In this document: piece by piece, positions 45,105 through 51,988 of the stretch
How the letters are laid out: each line of letters starts with the position of its first letter
Numbering within the stretch: position 1 is the first letter of the stretch
Assembly (NCBI GenBank): GCA_031256445.1
Contig: JAIRQN010000057.1
Span: 1 to 53,244 of the forward strand
Reading direction: 5' to 3'
Source: Treponema sp.
GTDB taxonomy: Bacteria > Spirochaetota > Spirochaetia > Treponematales > Breznakiellaceae
DNA: 53,244 bases
Position numbers and translations under genes: made by a program
Notes under the pieces: generated by a model
Databases searched by the model: none
The model's input: only the letters and a program-made list of their open reading frames with translations
Told to the model about the DNA's origin: nothing

Positions 45105-45124
45105 ACAGCCGTCAGGCTTTAAAC
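45105..45124 (+). repeat. Recurrent hairpin AGCC-GTCA-GGCT-TTAAAC
   Basis: A four-base-pair hairpin AGCC/GGCT (45107-45110, 45115-45118) is followed by TTTAAAC and 16 bases later by the ATG of a Cys-rich gene. The same unit recurs at 46485, 46720, 47054 and 48565 with variable loop bases. It resembles a recombination site or a translation-control leader. Confidence 0.6.
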
Positions 45125-45140
45125 GAAAAGGAGGAGAAAC

Positions 45141-45326
45141 ATGAACAAACCGCGCTCTGTACCGGGATCATGTCAATTTTATGATCACACAATCGATAAA
45201 TGTTATCTGTCAGAAACAACACCGTCATCAGGCACTCGTGATCAGAAATGCAAGTCTGATTCGAAATGTAAGAATTGCGGTAACTATGAAGCATGGGAAA
45301 GCGGCAGTAATTACAGGGGGAAGTAA
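45141..45326 (+). CDS. 61-residue Cys-rich protein (copy A)
   Basis: Cysteines at 11, 21, 37, 43 and 46 (RSVPGSCQFYDHTIDKCYLS, SSGTRDQKCKSDSKCKNCGN); the C-terminus is EAWESGSNYRGK. Nearly identical from residue 20 onward to the gene at 46521, while the first 20 residues differ more. AAGGAGGAG stands eight bases upstream. Possibly a metal-binding or disulfide peptide, or a modification substrate. I do not recognise the family. A truncated copy occurs at 43437. Confidence 0.65.
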   Translation: MNKPRSVPGSCQFYDHTIDKCYLSETTPSSGTRDQKCKSDSKCKNCGNYEAWESGSNYRGK

Positions 45327-45386
45327 AATTAATAGGCCGGTAACGTTTGTATAAAAACGTTTTAAAAATTTTATAAGGAGAATTTT

Positions 45387-45944
45387 ATGAACGCAGAAGA
45401 ACTTTCTAAACGTGGAGAAAATTATTTATCAGAAAAGAATTATGATTGTGCAATTACTGAGTTTAATGAATTGCTTAAGATTGAACCAGATAATCCATAT
45501 ACATTTTATAAACTAGGTTTAGCATACACAAATAAAAACGAGTTTAATTTAGCTATTGAAAATTTTTCTAAGGCAATTAAAATAGAACCAGAAAAGGTAG
45601 GTGCTTTTTATTTTAATCGCGGTTTAGCGTATAATTTTATAGGTGAAAAAATAAAGGCAATTTCTGATATTGAGACAGCTATTAAAATTGACCCACAAGA
45701 TAATGATTTCCGCGAAGCTCTTAATGTAGTAAAATCAACTAATAATAAAAGCGGTGGATTAACTTTTGGAAAAGTAATACGTATTATTGCAATTATATTT
45801 ATTATTATCTCAATAATTGGTGGTATTGCGGCTAAAAATCCTAGTGTTCCAATTATGACAATTTTTTTTGTAGTTGTAATTTGGATGATAGTTGAATGGG
45901 TTAAGAAAAAAACTAGACAAGTAAAGAAATTCATTGGGATATGA
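45387..45944 (+). CDS. TPR protein with C-terminal membrane segments
   Basis: 185 residues. Three TPR units (YLSEKNYDCAITEFNELLKI, YKLGLAYTNKNEFNLAIENF, FYFNRGLAYNFIGEKIKAIS) are followed by two hydrophobic helices (about 130-150 and 153-170, IIAIIFIIISIIGGIAAKNP) and a basic tail (VKKKTRQVKKF). A cytoplasmic TPR anchored to the inner membrane is the simplest reading. RBS TAAGGAG. AT-rich cassette gene; a hairpin AACGTTT/AAAAACGTT lies upstream near 45338-45361. Confidence 0.65.
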   Translation: MNAEELSKRGENYLSEKNYDCAITEFNELLKIEPDNPYTFYKLGLAYTNKNEFNLAIENFSKAIKIEPEKVGAFYFNRGLAYNFIGEKIKAISDIETAIKIDPQDNDFREALNVVKSTNNKSGGLTFGKVIRIIAIIFIIISIIGGIAAKNPSVPIMTIFFVVVIWMIVEWVKKKTRQVKKFIGI

Positions 45945-45951
45945 TTTTATT

Positions 45952-46096
45952 ATGAATATTCGTGTAAACGGTAGTGAAATTAAAGATTTTGGAAAAAATC
46001 GGTATTATCAACGGCAAGGATATTAATACATATCATGTAATGAGAAAAGTCGGTTCAAAATGGGATGACGGAGATGTTTTTGATTCAAATGGTTAA
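45952..46096 (+). pseudogene. Small cassette gene broken at a six-A run
   Basis: The ATG frame reads MNIRVNGSEIKDFGK and then goes out of frame at A6 (45993-45998). Removing one A yields IGIINGKDINTYHVMRKVGS and KWDDGDVFDSNG and a stop, 47 residues in all. No family is recognised. It may be a one-base error in the assembly or a real frameshift. Confidence 0.45.
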
Positions 46097-46133
46097 AATT
46101 TATTTTAATTAATAATCGAAAGGGAGGAGATTT

Positions 46134-46430
46134 ATGACAGAAGAAGACAGATTATACCTTCAAAAAAATGCTGAAATGGGAGATGCAAAAGCTCAGGCTC
46201 TTATGGGTATCATGTATTATAATGGACATGGTGTAACAATTAACTATTCAAAAGCAGCCGACTGGCTTACTAAAGCCGCCGATAATGGAGATGCTCAGGC
46301 ACAGTATATTCTAGCTGTTATGTATGGAAAAGGCCAAGGTGTTTTAAAGGATTTTTCCAAAGCAGATGAGTTAATGCATAAAGCAGCAGCGCAAGGATTT
46401 GAGGAAGCGCAAAGATTTTTAAATAGTTGA
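46134..46430 (+). CDS. Sel1-repeat protein
   Basis: 98 residues with two to three Sel1-like repeats (AEMGDAKAQALMGIMYYNGH, AADNGDAQAQYILAVMYGKG, AAAQGFEEAQRFLNS). RBS GGGAGGAG. Sel1 proteins act in protein interactions. No signal peptide. A second gene with similar wording starts at 53132. Part of the cassette array. Confidence 0.75.
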   Translation: MTEEDRLYLQKNAEMGDAKAQALMGIMYYNGHGVTINYSKAADWLTKAADNGDAQAQYILAVMYGKGQGVLKDFSKADELMHKAAAQGFEEAQRFLNS

Positions 46431-46484
46431 GGTTCTTTAGAAATTATTTATTAATATTTTTTTGTGAATTGTTTCATCAAACTT

Positions 46485-46504
46485 ACAGCCGATGGGCTTT
46501 AAAC
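46485..46504 (+). repeat. Recurrent hairpin AGCC-GATG-GGCT-TTAAAC
   Basis: Second copy of the unit, with loop GATG, followed 17 bases later by the next Cys-rich gene. Stem bases are unchanged while the loop varies, consistent with selection on the hairpin. Confidence 0.6.
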
Positions 46505-46520
46505 TTATAAGGAGGTAAAC

Positions 46521-46706
46521 ATGAACAAACCGTGCGCAGTACCGGGCTGGTGTACGTTTTACGATGATTCATTTGACAAATGTTATCTGTCGGAAACTAC
46601 ACCGTCATCAGGCACTCGTGAGCAGAAATGCAAATCTGATTCAAAATGTAAAACTTGCGGCAATTATGAAGCATGGGAAAGTGGCAGTAATTACAGAGGG
46701 AAGTAG
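46521..46706 (+). CDS. 61-residue Cys-rich protein (copy B)
   Basis: Paralog of the 45141 product (about 40 of the last 42 residues identical). N-terminal changes add a cysteine at position 5: MNKPCAVPGWCTFYDDSFDK. Cysteines at 5, 11, 21, 37, 43 and 46. AAGGAGG stands before the ATG and the hairpin unit lies upstream. Role unknown; the uneven divergence (variable N-terminus, fixed C-terminus) is of interest. Confidence 0.65.
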   Translation: MNKPCAVPGWCTFYDDSFDKCYLSETTPSSGTREQKCKSDSKCKTCGNYEAWESGSNYRGK

Positions 46707-46719
46707 ATTTATTAAAATT

Positions 46720-46739
46720 ATAGCCGACGGGCTTTAAAC
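46720..46739 (+). repeat. Recurrent hairpin AGCC-GACG-GGCT-TTAAAC
   Basis: Third copy, loop GACG, between the Cys-rich gene and the next small gene; a ribosome site AAAGGAG follows after nine bases. Confidence 0.6.
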
Positions 46740-46758
46740 AAAAAAAGGAGATAAAATT

Positions 46759-46971
46759 ATGGCTAGAAGAGTATCAAAAGATGAATTATGTAGTAATTGT
46801 CGTAAAATTCGTCATCATATGAATGATGGGAGTCTCAGTGACACAATTGAAGATTTGTTGGATTGTGTAGGATATAAAAAACCTGAAGGTCCTTCTTTCA
46901 TGAATCAAATAATACAATTTTATTTAGAAGATAACGGCGGCTGCAAAAATTGTATAAATAAATTTAATTAA
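46759..46971 (+). CDS. Small protein with two CX2C pairs
   Basis: 70 residues: CSNCRKIRHH at 11-20 and GGCKNCINKF at the C-terminus give two CX2C pairs as in a zinc-binding fold. The middle (SDTIEDLLDCVGYKKPEGPS) is helical. RBS AAAGGAG. Not recognised. A cassette gene of the array. Confidence 0.6.
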   Translation: MARRVSKDELCSNCRKIRHHMNDGSLSDTIEDLLDCVGYKKPEGPSFMNQIIQFYLEDNGGCKNCINKFN

Positions 46972-47000
46972 AAATAATTTTTGATGATTATTTTGCACTT

Positions 47001-47073
47001 AAAAATCGCATTTTTCTGCGTTTTTTATACTGTCCGTTGGGCAGAGAAAAATTATAGCCGATGGGCTTTAAAC
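47001..47073 (+). repeat. 73-base three-hairpin repeat (copy 1)
   Basis: Three stems in a row: CGCA/TGCG (47007-47010, 47017-47020) followed by six T, CTGTCC-GTT-GGGCAG (47030-47044), and the recurrent AGCC/GGCT (47056-47067). The copy at 48511 differs by GGACAG in place of GGGCAG, which keeps the pairing via a wobble. The first stem could terminate the upstream gene. Confidence 0.6.
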
Positions 47074-47118
47074 GTAAAAAATTCAGCAATTGAGGGCTAA
47101 CTATTTAAGGAGTGTATT

Positions 47119-47271
47119 ATGGCAGATTGGTATGTAGTTTACGAAACAAATTATGGCACAATCGATCGAACATTGGTAGAAGCAAGTAATGAAGATGATG
47201 CAATAAAAAAGGCAAAAACAAAAGTTGGTTCAGAAAGAATAAAAAGAATAATAAAAGTTGAACCTATGTGA
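47119..47271 (+). CDS. Small 50-residue protein
   Basis: MADWYVVYETNYGTIDRTLV...RIIKVEPM, with TTTAAGGAG ten bases before the ATG. An alternating beta/alpha pattern (EASNEDDAIKKAKTKVGSER) suggests a small folded domain; no family is recognised. AT-rich cassette gene. Confidence 0.55.
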   Translation: MADWYVVYETNYGTIDRTLVEASNEDDAIKKAKTKVGSERIKRIIKVEPM

Positions 47272-47423
47272 AATGGTCAATCATTGGTTGTCTGGAAGAA
47301 GATCGTGATCAGAACATTGGCAAACGGTGGTAATAATAAGGAGTGGACTTTAAGTTTTATTTAAACTGTTTCATAAGAATTTTAACCAACCGGCTTTATA
47401 TTAAATTTTAAGGAGATATATAC

Positions 47424-47690
47424 ATGACTGAACAAGAAATTGATGATTGTTATGATCTTGCAGGAAATTATTTTGAAAATGGTGACTATTCTTTAGCCAT
47501 ATCAGAATGTAGTTCTGCAATTTCGCTAGGTGCGAAGGATGCTAGAATATTTAACACAAGAGCTTATGCGTACATAAAACAAGGTGAAGGTAAGAAAGCT
47601 CGTTTAGATTTTGATGCTTCGTTAATTCTAGATCCAAATGATGATTGGGTAAGAGAAATGCGTGATAAATTAGTTAATAAGGGTTATTAA
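47424..47690 (+). CDS. Small TPR protein
   Basis: 88 residues with two TPR units (YDLAGNYFENGDYSLAISEC, FNTRAYAYIKQGEGKKARLD). RBS AAGGAGAT. Its start MTEQEIDD resembles that of the gene at 53132 (MTEQEVRY). Between 47272 and 47423 nothing is supportable. Part of the cassette array. Confidence 0.65.
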   Translation: MTEQEIDDCYDLAGNYFENGDYSLAISECSSAISLGAKDARIFNTRAYAYIKQGEGKKARLDFDASLILDPNDDWVREMRDKLVNKGY

Positions 47691-47784
47691 GATAGTATTT
47701 ATTTTTTATTTCTAGTAAAAGTAGTAATTTATAGGACGATTTCGAGTTATTGTCATTAACTTTTTAATCTAAAAGGAGATTTTT

Positions 47785-48483
47785 ATGGAATTTAATGAGT
47801 ATATCCGTCAGGGCGGCACATTTTGGCAGGAAGGGAAAATTGACCAGGCATTGGAGAGTTTTGAAACGGCGTTGAAACTCCAGCCCAATAACACTGGACT
47901 TCAACAAGCGATTGAAGGGATGAAGAAAGATGCTGTCAAAATTAGAGAATTTCATCAAAAGATGGCTGAAGCATGTGTAGATGAGGCTAAAAGCAGGGCA
48001 AAAGTAATGGAGGATTTATATGGAGTCAAGCTGGAAGAAATAACAGATGTGCACAAAATAATTGCGGAGTATTCCAAAGAACCAAAATGCAGCCACGCTT
48101 CGGCAAAAAACATCCTCGCTATGGCTTATTACATAAGCGGCTTACTGCATGAGTCCAGGAGAGAGCATTACGAAGCTGTCAAAGCCTTTAGTGAAGCCAT
48201 TAATAACGAGCCGAACTATCCTTTAGCGTATAAAAACCGCGGAAGCGCAAATCTTGCAATAGGAAAAATAGAGAATTGCAATCAGGCTATCGAGGACTTT
48301 AAGAAAGCAAATCTGGATGAAGTCAAACTAAACCGATTTCTTGCTGATGCCTATTGGAAACGCGCTATTGCGTATGAGCAGAAAGGTGATAAAGCTCATG
48401 TTATTGAGGATTGCGAGCGGATATTGGAATTGAATCCTGATGATGGAGACGCTCGTAAACTTTTAAATATGGCAAAAGCATAA
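47785..48483 (+). CDS. TPR protein, cassette paralog B
   Basis: 232 residues, paralog of the 44391 product with the same architecture: N-terminal TPR (FWQEGKIDQALESFETALKL), a helical linker, central TPRs (YYISGLLHESRREHYEAVKA, YKNRGSANLAIGKIENCNQA) and a C-terminal TPR (YWKRAIAYEQKGDKAHVIED). It is less AT-rich than its paralog, so the two may have come from different donors. RBS AAAAGGAG. Confidence 0.75.
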   Translation: MEFNEYIRQGGTFWQEGKIDQALESFETALKLQPNNTGLQQAIEGMKKDAVKIREFHQKMAEACVDEAKSRAKVMEDLYGVKLEEITDVHKIIAEYSKEPKCSHASAKNILAMAYYISGLLHESRREHYEAVKAFSEAINNEPNYPLAYKNRGSANLAIGKIENCNQAIEDFKKANLDEVKLNRFLADAYWKRAIAYEQKGDKAHVIEDCERILELNPDDGDARKLLNMAKA

Positions 48484-48510
48484 AAGAATATTTAAAGTTT
48501 TTCTTTCAAA

Positions 48511-48586
48511 GAAAATCGCAGTTATCTGCGTTTTTATACTGTCCGTTGGACAGGATAAAAAGTAATAGCCACGGCTGGCTTTAAAA
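48511..48586 (+). repeat. Three-hairpin repeat (copy 2), upstream of the RiPP locus
   Basis: CGCA/TGCG followed by TTTTT (48517-48535), CTGTCC-GTT-GGACAG (48539-48553) and AGCC-ACGGCT-GGCT (48567-48580). It separates the TPR gene from the precursor-peptide gene. The first stem with its T run is a plausible terminator of the TPR gene. Confidence 0.6.
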
Positions 48587-48599
48587 GCTAAGGATAATT

Positions 48600-48776
48600 A
48601 TGAAACTTTTTAATCTAGGGAGTAGTGAGTTGGAATTTTTTAGACAGGAATTAAAAGCAAATTCTCCGTCTGCCAGAGAATTCAATGCACATTCATCCAA
48701 TTGTCAAGTCTGTCATTCAGTATGCGCTACAGGTTGCGGGGCAAATTGCAAAGGGCGAAACAGCAGCAGTAATTAA
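48600..48776 (+). CDS. CXXX-repeat RiPP precursor peptide
   Basis: 58 residues. Leader-like residues 1-34 (MKLFNLGSSELEFFRQELKA and on) have charged helical character. The C-terminal part has cysteines at 35, 38, 42, 46 and 50: CQVC then HSV-C-ATG-C-GAN-C-KGR, i.e. four CXXX units CHSV CATG CGAN CKGR, and ends RNSSSN. TAAGG precedes the ATG. The stop (48774-48776) is directly followed by the maturase ATG. This matches targets of the radical SAM peptide maturases annotated as the CXXX-repeat target family. The probable fate, thioether or other Cys-centred crosslinks, is inference. Confidence 0.8.
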   Translation: MKLFNLGSSELEFFRQELKANSPSAREFNAHSSNCQVCHSVCATGCGANCKGRNSSSN

Positions 48777-49931
48777 ATGGCGATAGAGGCAATTAGCGCT
48801 TCCAGAAAAACTATTATGCTTACAATAACTGAGACATGTAATCTTGATTGTGTCTATTGTTATGAACATAATAAGAAATCCAGGGAAATGTCCAGAGAAT
48901 TAATTTTAAATATCGTTGAAAATGCGTTAAAAGAAAGTTCAACTGCCATGGAAATATCATTTCATGGCGGTGAACCTTTTTTAAAATTTGATTTAATGCG
49001 TGAAACCGCGGAATATTTCTGGAAAAAATATAATCCTGAGAATAAATATGTTTTCTTTGTGACAACAAACGGAACATTATTAACTGATGAAATTAAAAAA
49101 TGGCTTTCAGAACATAAAGAACATTTCTGGTGCGGTCTTAGTTTTGACGGCACAGAAGATATGCAAAATAAAAATCGTTCTAACTCCGCAAAAGATGTTG
49201 ATTTGGAATTTTTTGCCAAAACATGGCCGGAACAGGGCGTTAAAATGACTGTTTCTGACTTAACCTTATCTGATCTTGCGGCAGGCACGATTTTTTTACA
49301 TAATAAAGGTTTCGATGTTAATAATAACCTTGCCTACGGTATAGACTGGAACAATAACGCCATTATAACGGTTTTTTCTGAACAATTGGAAATACTTATG
49401 GAATTCTATCTTGATAATCCTGATATCAAACCCTCATCAATATTATCAATGAATATCGAATGGTTTATTAAAGATAGCAGTATAAAACAAGAAAGATTCT
49501 GTGGTGCAGGCAAACAAATGAAATGTTTCGATACAAACGGGAAAGAATATCCATGTCATTTTTTCATGGATATGAACTTTAATAAAAATATACCGAAAAT
49601 ATCAAACATGGAAATGCTTCATAGTGATGATTGTTTACAGGATCCCTTTTGTAAAGACTGTGAAATTAGGTTAGTTTGTCCAACATGTTATGGTTATAAT
49701 TACGTAACTACCGGTAATCCAATAAAAAGAGACAGAAATCATTGTATTTTAGCGAAAATTCAAGCTGTAGCTTGCGCAATTTTTGCTTTGCGCAGAATTA
49801 AAAGATACGGGAAATTAACAATAAAAGGCGAAGAAATTCCAATTGGAAACGCGCTTCATGGTATTGATAGTGTTTTAAATAACGAATTTTTCTTAAATGA
49901 TGAAAGATTACGGGATTTTAAGCTGATATAA
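48777..49931 (+). CDS. Radical SAM/SPASM peptide maturase
   Basis: 384 residues. Radical SAM cluster TETCNLDCVYCYEH (C21, C25, C28), FHGGEPFLKFDL, SFDGTEDMQNKNRS, then SPASM cysteines: RFCGAGKQMKCFDTNGKEYPC, C near 290 (DDCLQDPFCKDCEIRLVCPTC), and C near 327/334. This is the layout of RiPP thioether/crosslink maturases such as the CXXX-repeat family. It follows the precursor without a spacer and is followed after nine bases by a second radical SAM gene. It is expected to modify the precursor's CXXX repeats. No RBS of its own is visible, so translational coupling is likely. Confidence 0.85.
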   Translation: MAIEAISASRKTIMLTITETCNLDCVYCYEHNKKSREMSRELILNIVENALKESSTAMEISFHGGEPFLKFDLMRETAEYFWKKYNPENKYVFFVTTNGTLLTDEIKKWLSEHKEHFWCGLSFDGTEDMQNKNRSNSAKDVDLEFFAKTWPEQGVKMTVSDLTLSDLAAGTIFLHNKGFDVNNNLAYGIDWNNNAIITVFSEQLEILMEFYLDNPDIKPSSILSMNIEWFIKDSSIKQERFCGAGKQMKCFDTNGKEYPCHFFMDMNFNKNIPKISNMEMLHSDDCLQDPFCKDCEIRLVCPTCYGYNYVTTGNPIKRDRNHCILAKIQAVACAIFALRRIKRYGKLTIKGEEIPIGNALHGIDSVLNNEFFLNDERLRDFKLI

Positions 49932-49940
49932 TATGTAACA

Positions 49941-51518
49941 ATGAAGCCGACAAGAAAAATATTATTTGTAATTGTTTGTTTAGATCCTTCTCCATTCAAA
50001 ACAGCGGAAAATTTTTTTATAAGAGCATTGCCTTTTGGCGTATTAGGCATTATTTCTTATTGTAAAAAACATGTATATAATTATAATATTGATTTTTCAA
50101 TATTGGAAATTTACATAAATGATGAAAGTATAGAAAATAAATTAATGGAGCGTGTAAATGAATTTAAGCCTGATATTGTTGCCTTCTCGGTGATGTTTAA
50201 TCATTTCTGTCCTGAAATATTCAGGTTATCTAAAGTAATAAAAGAAAATAAAAAAGAAATATTTACAATAGCGGGCGGAATAGGTATTTCCGATACTTAT
50301 GATGAATTTTTTAACTATACAGAAAATATTGATGCAATTTGCTTTAGCGAGGGTGAATTACCTGTTTCTGCATTATTAAACGCGGATAATTTATTTTATA
50401 TGGCTGAAACTCATAAATCATGGCTTACGCCAGGAACGGTGAAAAATGGCAAAAAACCTGCTTATGATCTCCTGGATAATATTAATGAAATACCGCCTTT
50501 TTATCATTTGATTAATATAAAAGATTATGTTTTGGAAACCATATCACGCAAAAATGGCAATACTATAAAAATGTTCCCAATGGTTACTACAAGAGGTTGT
50601 CCTTATAGCTGTAATTTTTGTTCCGCGTCATATAGATCAGGCAAGAAAGTCAGATCATTTTCCGCAGATAGAATAATTTCTGATATAAATAATATAATAA
50701 AATATATAGATATTGATATGATTTCATTCAGAGATGATCAATTTTTGCTGGATAAAAATAGAGCTATTACCATTCTTAAATATATTGCTGAAATTGGAAA
50801 AAGCGCATCTCCGGAAGGAGGTATAAATATATCCTTAATGGACGAAGAAATAGCATATTGGTTTAAACAAACAAATGTCACTCAAGTCAGCTTACCTGTA
50901 GAATCAGGCTCAGAACGCATGTTAAAAGAAATTATTAAAAAACCGCTTGATCTTAAACAGGTTAAACCTGTTGTTGATCTTTTAAGAAAATATGATATTG
51001 TAACAACTGGCAATTTTATTTGCGGCATGCCTGGTGAAACTCCTGAAGATCGTAAGCTGACAGAGGAATTTATCGAAGATACCGGATTCAACGGTGTGAC
51101 ATTTTTTGTCGCTACTCCGCTAAAGGGAACCAGATTATATGATGAATGCATTAAGTCTGGCTATATTAATAATACTAATATTTTTGATAAAAAGTCATTT
51201 TTTAATGGATATATTACAGCCCCATACATTGAGCCTGTAAAAATTAATAAATATTCTTATTACCTTAATTTAAAGTATAATTTTATTAAAAATTATGATT
51301 ATCTTCATGGTAATTTTGAAAAAGCGGAAATATTTTTTAAAAGAGTATCTGAATTGGATCCCAATCACGCAATTAGCCATTATTATTTGGCAAAAATATA
51401 TAATGAATTTGGCAATAAAGAATTAAAAGATAAATATATTAATATGTATAAAAAAATAATTAAAACTGATAAATTATGGAGAGAATATGCTTTAGCATTT
51501 GATTTAGAAATTGATTGA
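49941..51518 (+). CDS. Cobalamin-type radical SAM protein with C-terminal TPR
   Basis: 525 residues. Residues 1-150 have a B12-binding-like fold (RALPFGVLGIISYC, PDIVAFSVMFNHFCPEIF, TIAGGIGIS); the usual DxHxxG is not seen, so cofactor binding is uncertain. The radical SAM core carries TRGCPYSCNFCSASYRSG (about 220-227), FRDDQFLLDK and VSLPVESGSERMLKEIIKKP. Residues 430-525 hold TPR-like helices (NFEKAEIFFKRVSELDPNHA). Candidate reactions are methylation, epimerisation or another radical step on the peptide. The location directly behind the maturase makes a shared substrate likely, but it has no start-near RBS and could act independently. Confidence 0.8.
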   Translation: MKPTRKILFVIVCLDPSPFKTAENFFIRALPFGVLGIISYCKKHVYNYNIDFSILEIYINDESIENKLMERVNEFKPDIVAFSVMFNHFCPEIFRLSKVIKENKKEIFTIAGGIGISDTYDEFFNYTENIDAICFSEGELPVSALLNADNLFYMAETHKSWLTPGTVKNGKKPAYDLLDNINEIPPFYHLINIKDYVLETISRKNGNTIKMFPMVTTRGCPYSCNFCSASYRSGKKVRSFSADRIISDINNIIKYIDIDMISFRDDQFLLDKNRAITILKYIAEIGKSASPEGGINISLMDEEIAYWFKQTNVTQVSLPVESGSERMLKEIIKKPLDLKQVKPVVDLLRKYDIVTTGNFICGMPGETPEDRKLTEEFIEDTGFNGVTFFVATPLKGTRLYDECIKSGYINNTNIFDKKSFFNGYITAPYIEPVKINKYSYYLNLKYNFIKNYDYLHGNFEKAEIFFKRVSELDPNHAISHYYLAKIYNEFGNKELKDKYINMYKKIIKTDKLWREYALAFDLEID

Positions 51519-51530
51519 GGTGTGTTTTAT

Positions 51531-51772
51531 ATGGGAGACTTAAAAAAAACTATAATAAAAATTATTGGGCAAAGCTTTTACATTTTTGGAATATAATGGA
51601 GAAGAAGATCATGATGAACTGAAAAGGGAACTATTGGAAAAATTTCTGGAAACTGGTCTGGATGATTATTAGAAGAATCAATTTTGATAAATATAACGGA
51701 AAAGTGCTTCTAATGAAAGGATGGACACCTAAAGATGAAATATTCGACAGTGGCATTATCGACATCGTTTGA
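51531..51772 (+). pseudogene. Decayed small genes between the RiPP locus and the second CsgG gene
   Basis: An ATG at 51531 reads MGDLKKTIIKIIGQSFYIFG and stops. In the next frame a longer piece reads AFTFLEYNGEEDHDELKREL...FLETGLDDY (to 51672). A third frame reads MIIRRINFDKYNGKVLLMKG...DSGIIDIV (51662-51772). They look like one or two small cassette genes split by frameshifts. The rest of 51519-51988 shows only the promoter listed separately. Confidence 0.4.
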
Positions 51773-51893
51773 ACATTTCAATTATATCTGCGTTCAAGAA
51801 TAATTAAATAATACCTCATTATCACGCCTCAATCCTTAATTTGAATAGGTCGTAATTTTTCCATAAATTTCTAACCTTTAATGTTAAAAAGTA

Positions 51894-51922
51894 TTAACAA
51901 ATCCTATTATAAGGTATATATT
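51894..51922 (+). promoter_or_regulatory. Promoter of the second CsgG/DUF1566 gene
   Basis: TTAACA (51894-51899), a 17-base spacer and TATATT (51917-51922). Position and flanking bases (CCTTTAATGTT upstream) parallel the promoter of copy 1 at 42296-42324. Confidence 0.55.
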
Positions 51923-51988
51923 GCTCTTAAATATAACTTTAAAGGTAAGTTTTTTGATTTTTCAGATTATTTTTAAATGAAGGGTTAA

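Noticed and set aside
45141-45326. RiPP precursor status for the 61-residue Cys-rich proteins
   Set aside because: There is no adjacent dedicated modification enzyme and no leader-core pattern, so the function is left open.
47272-47423. A 20-codon frame (WSIIGCLEEDRDQ) after the 50-residue gene
   Set aside because: There is no ribosome site, it overlaps the preceding gene's end and matches nothing that I recognise.
45105-48586. CRISPR array
   Set aside because: The repeated units are short hairpins at irregular spacing and the sequences between them are genes with ribosome sites, not 30-40-base spacers. No cas genes are present.
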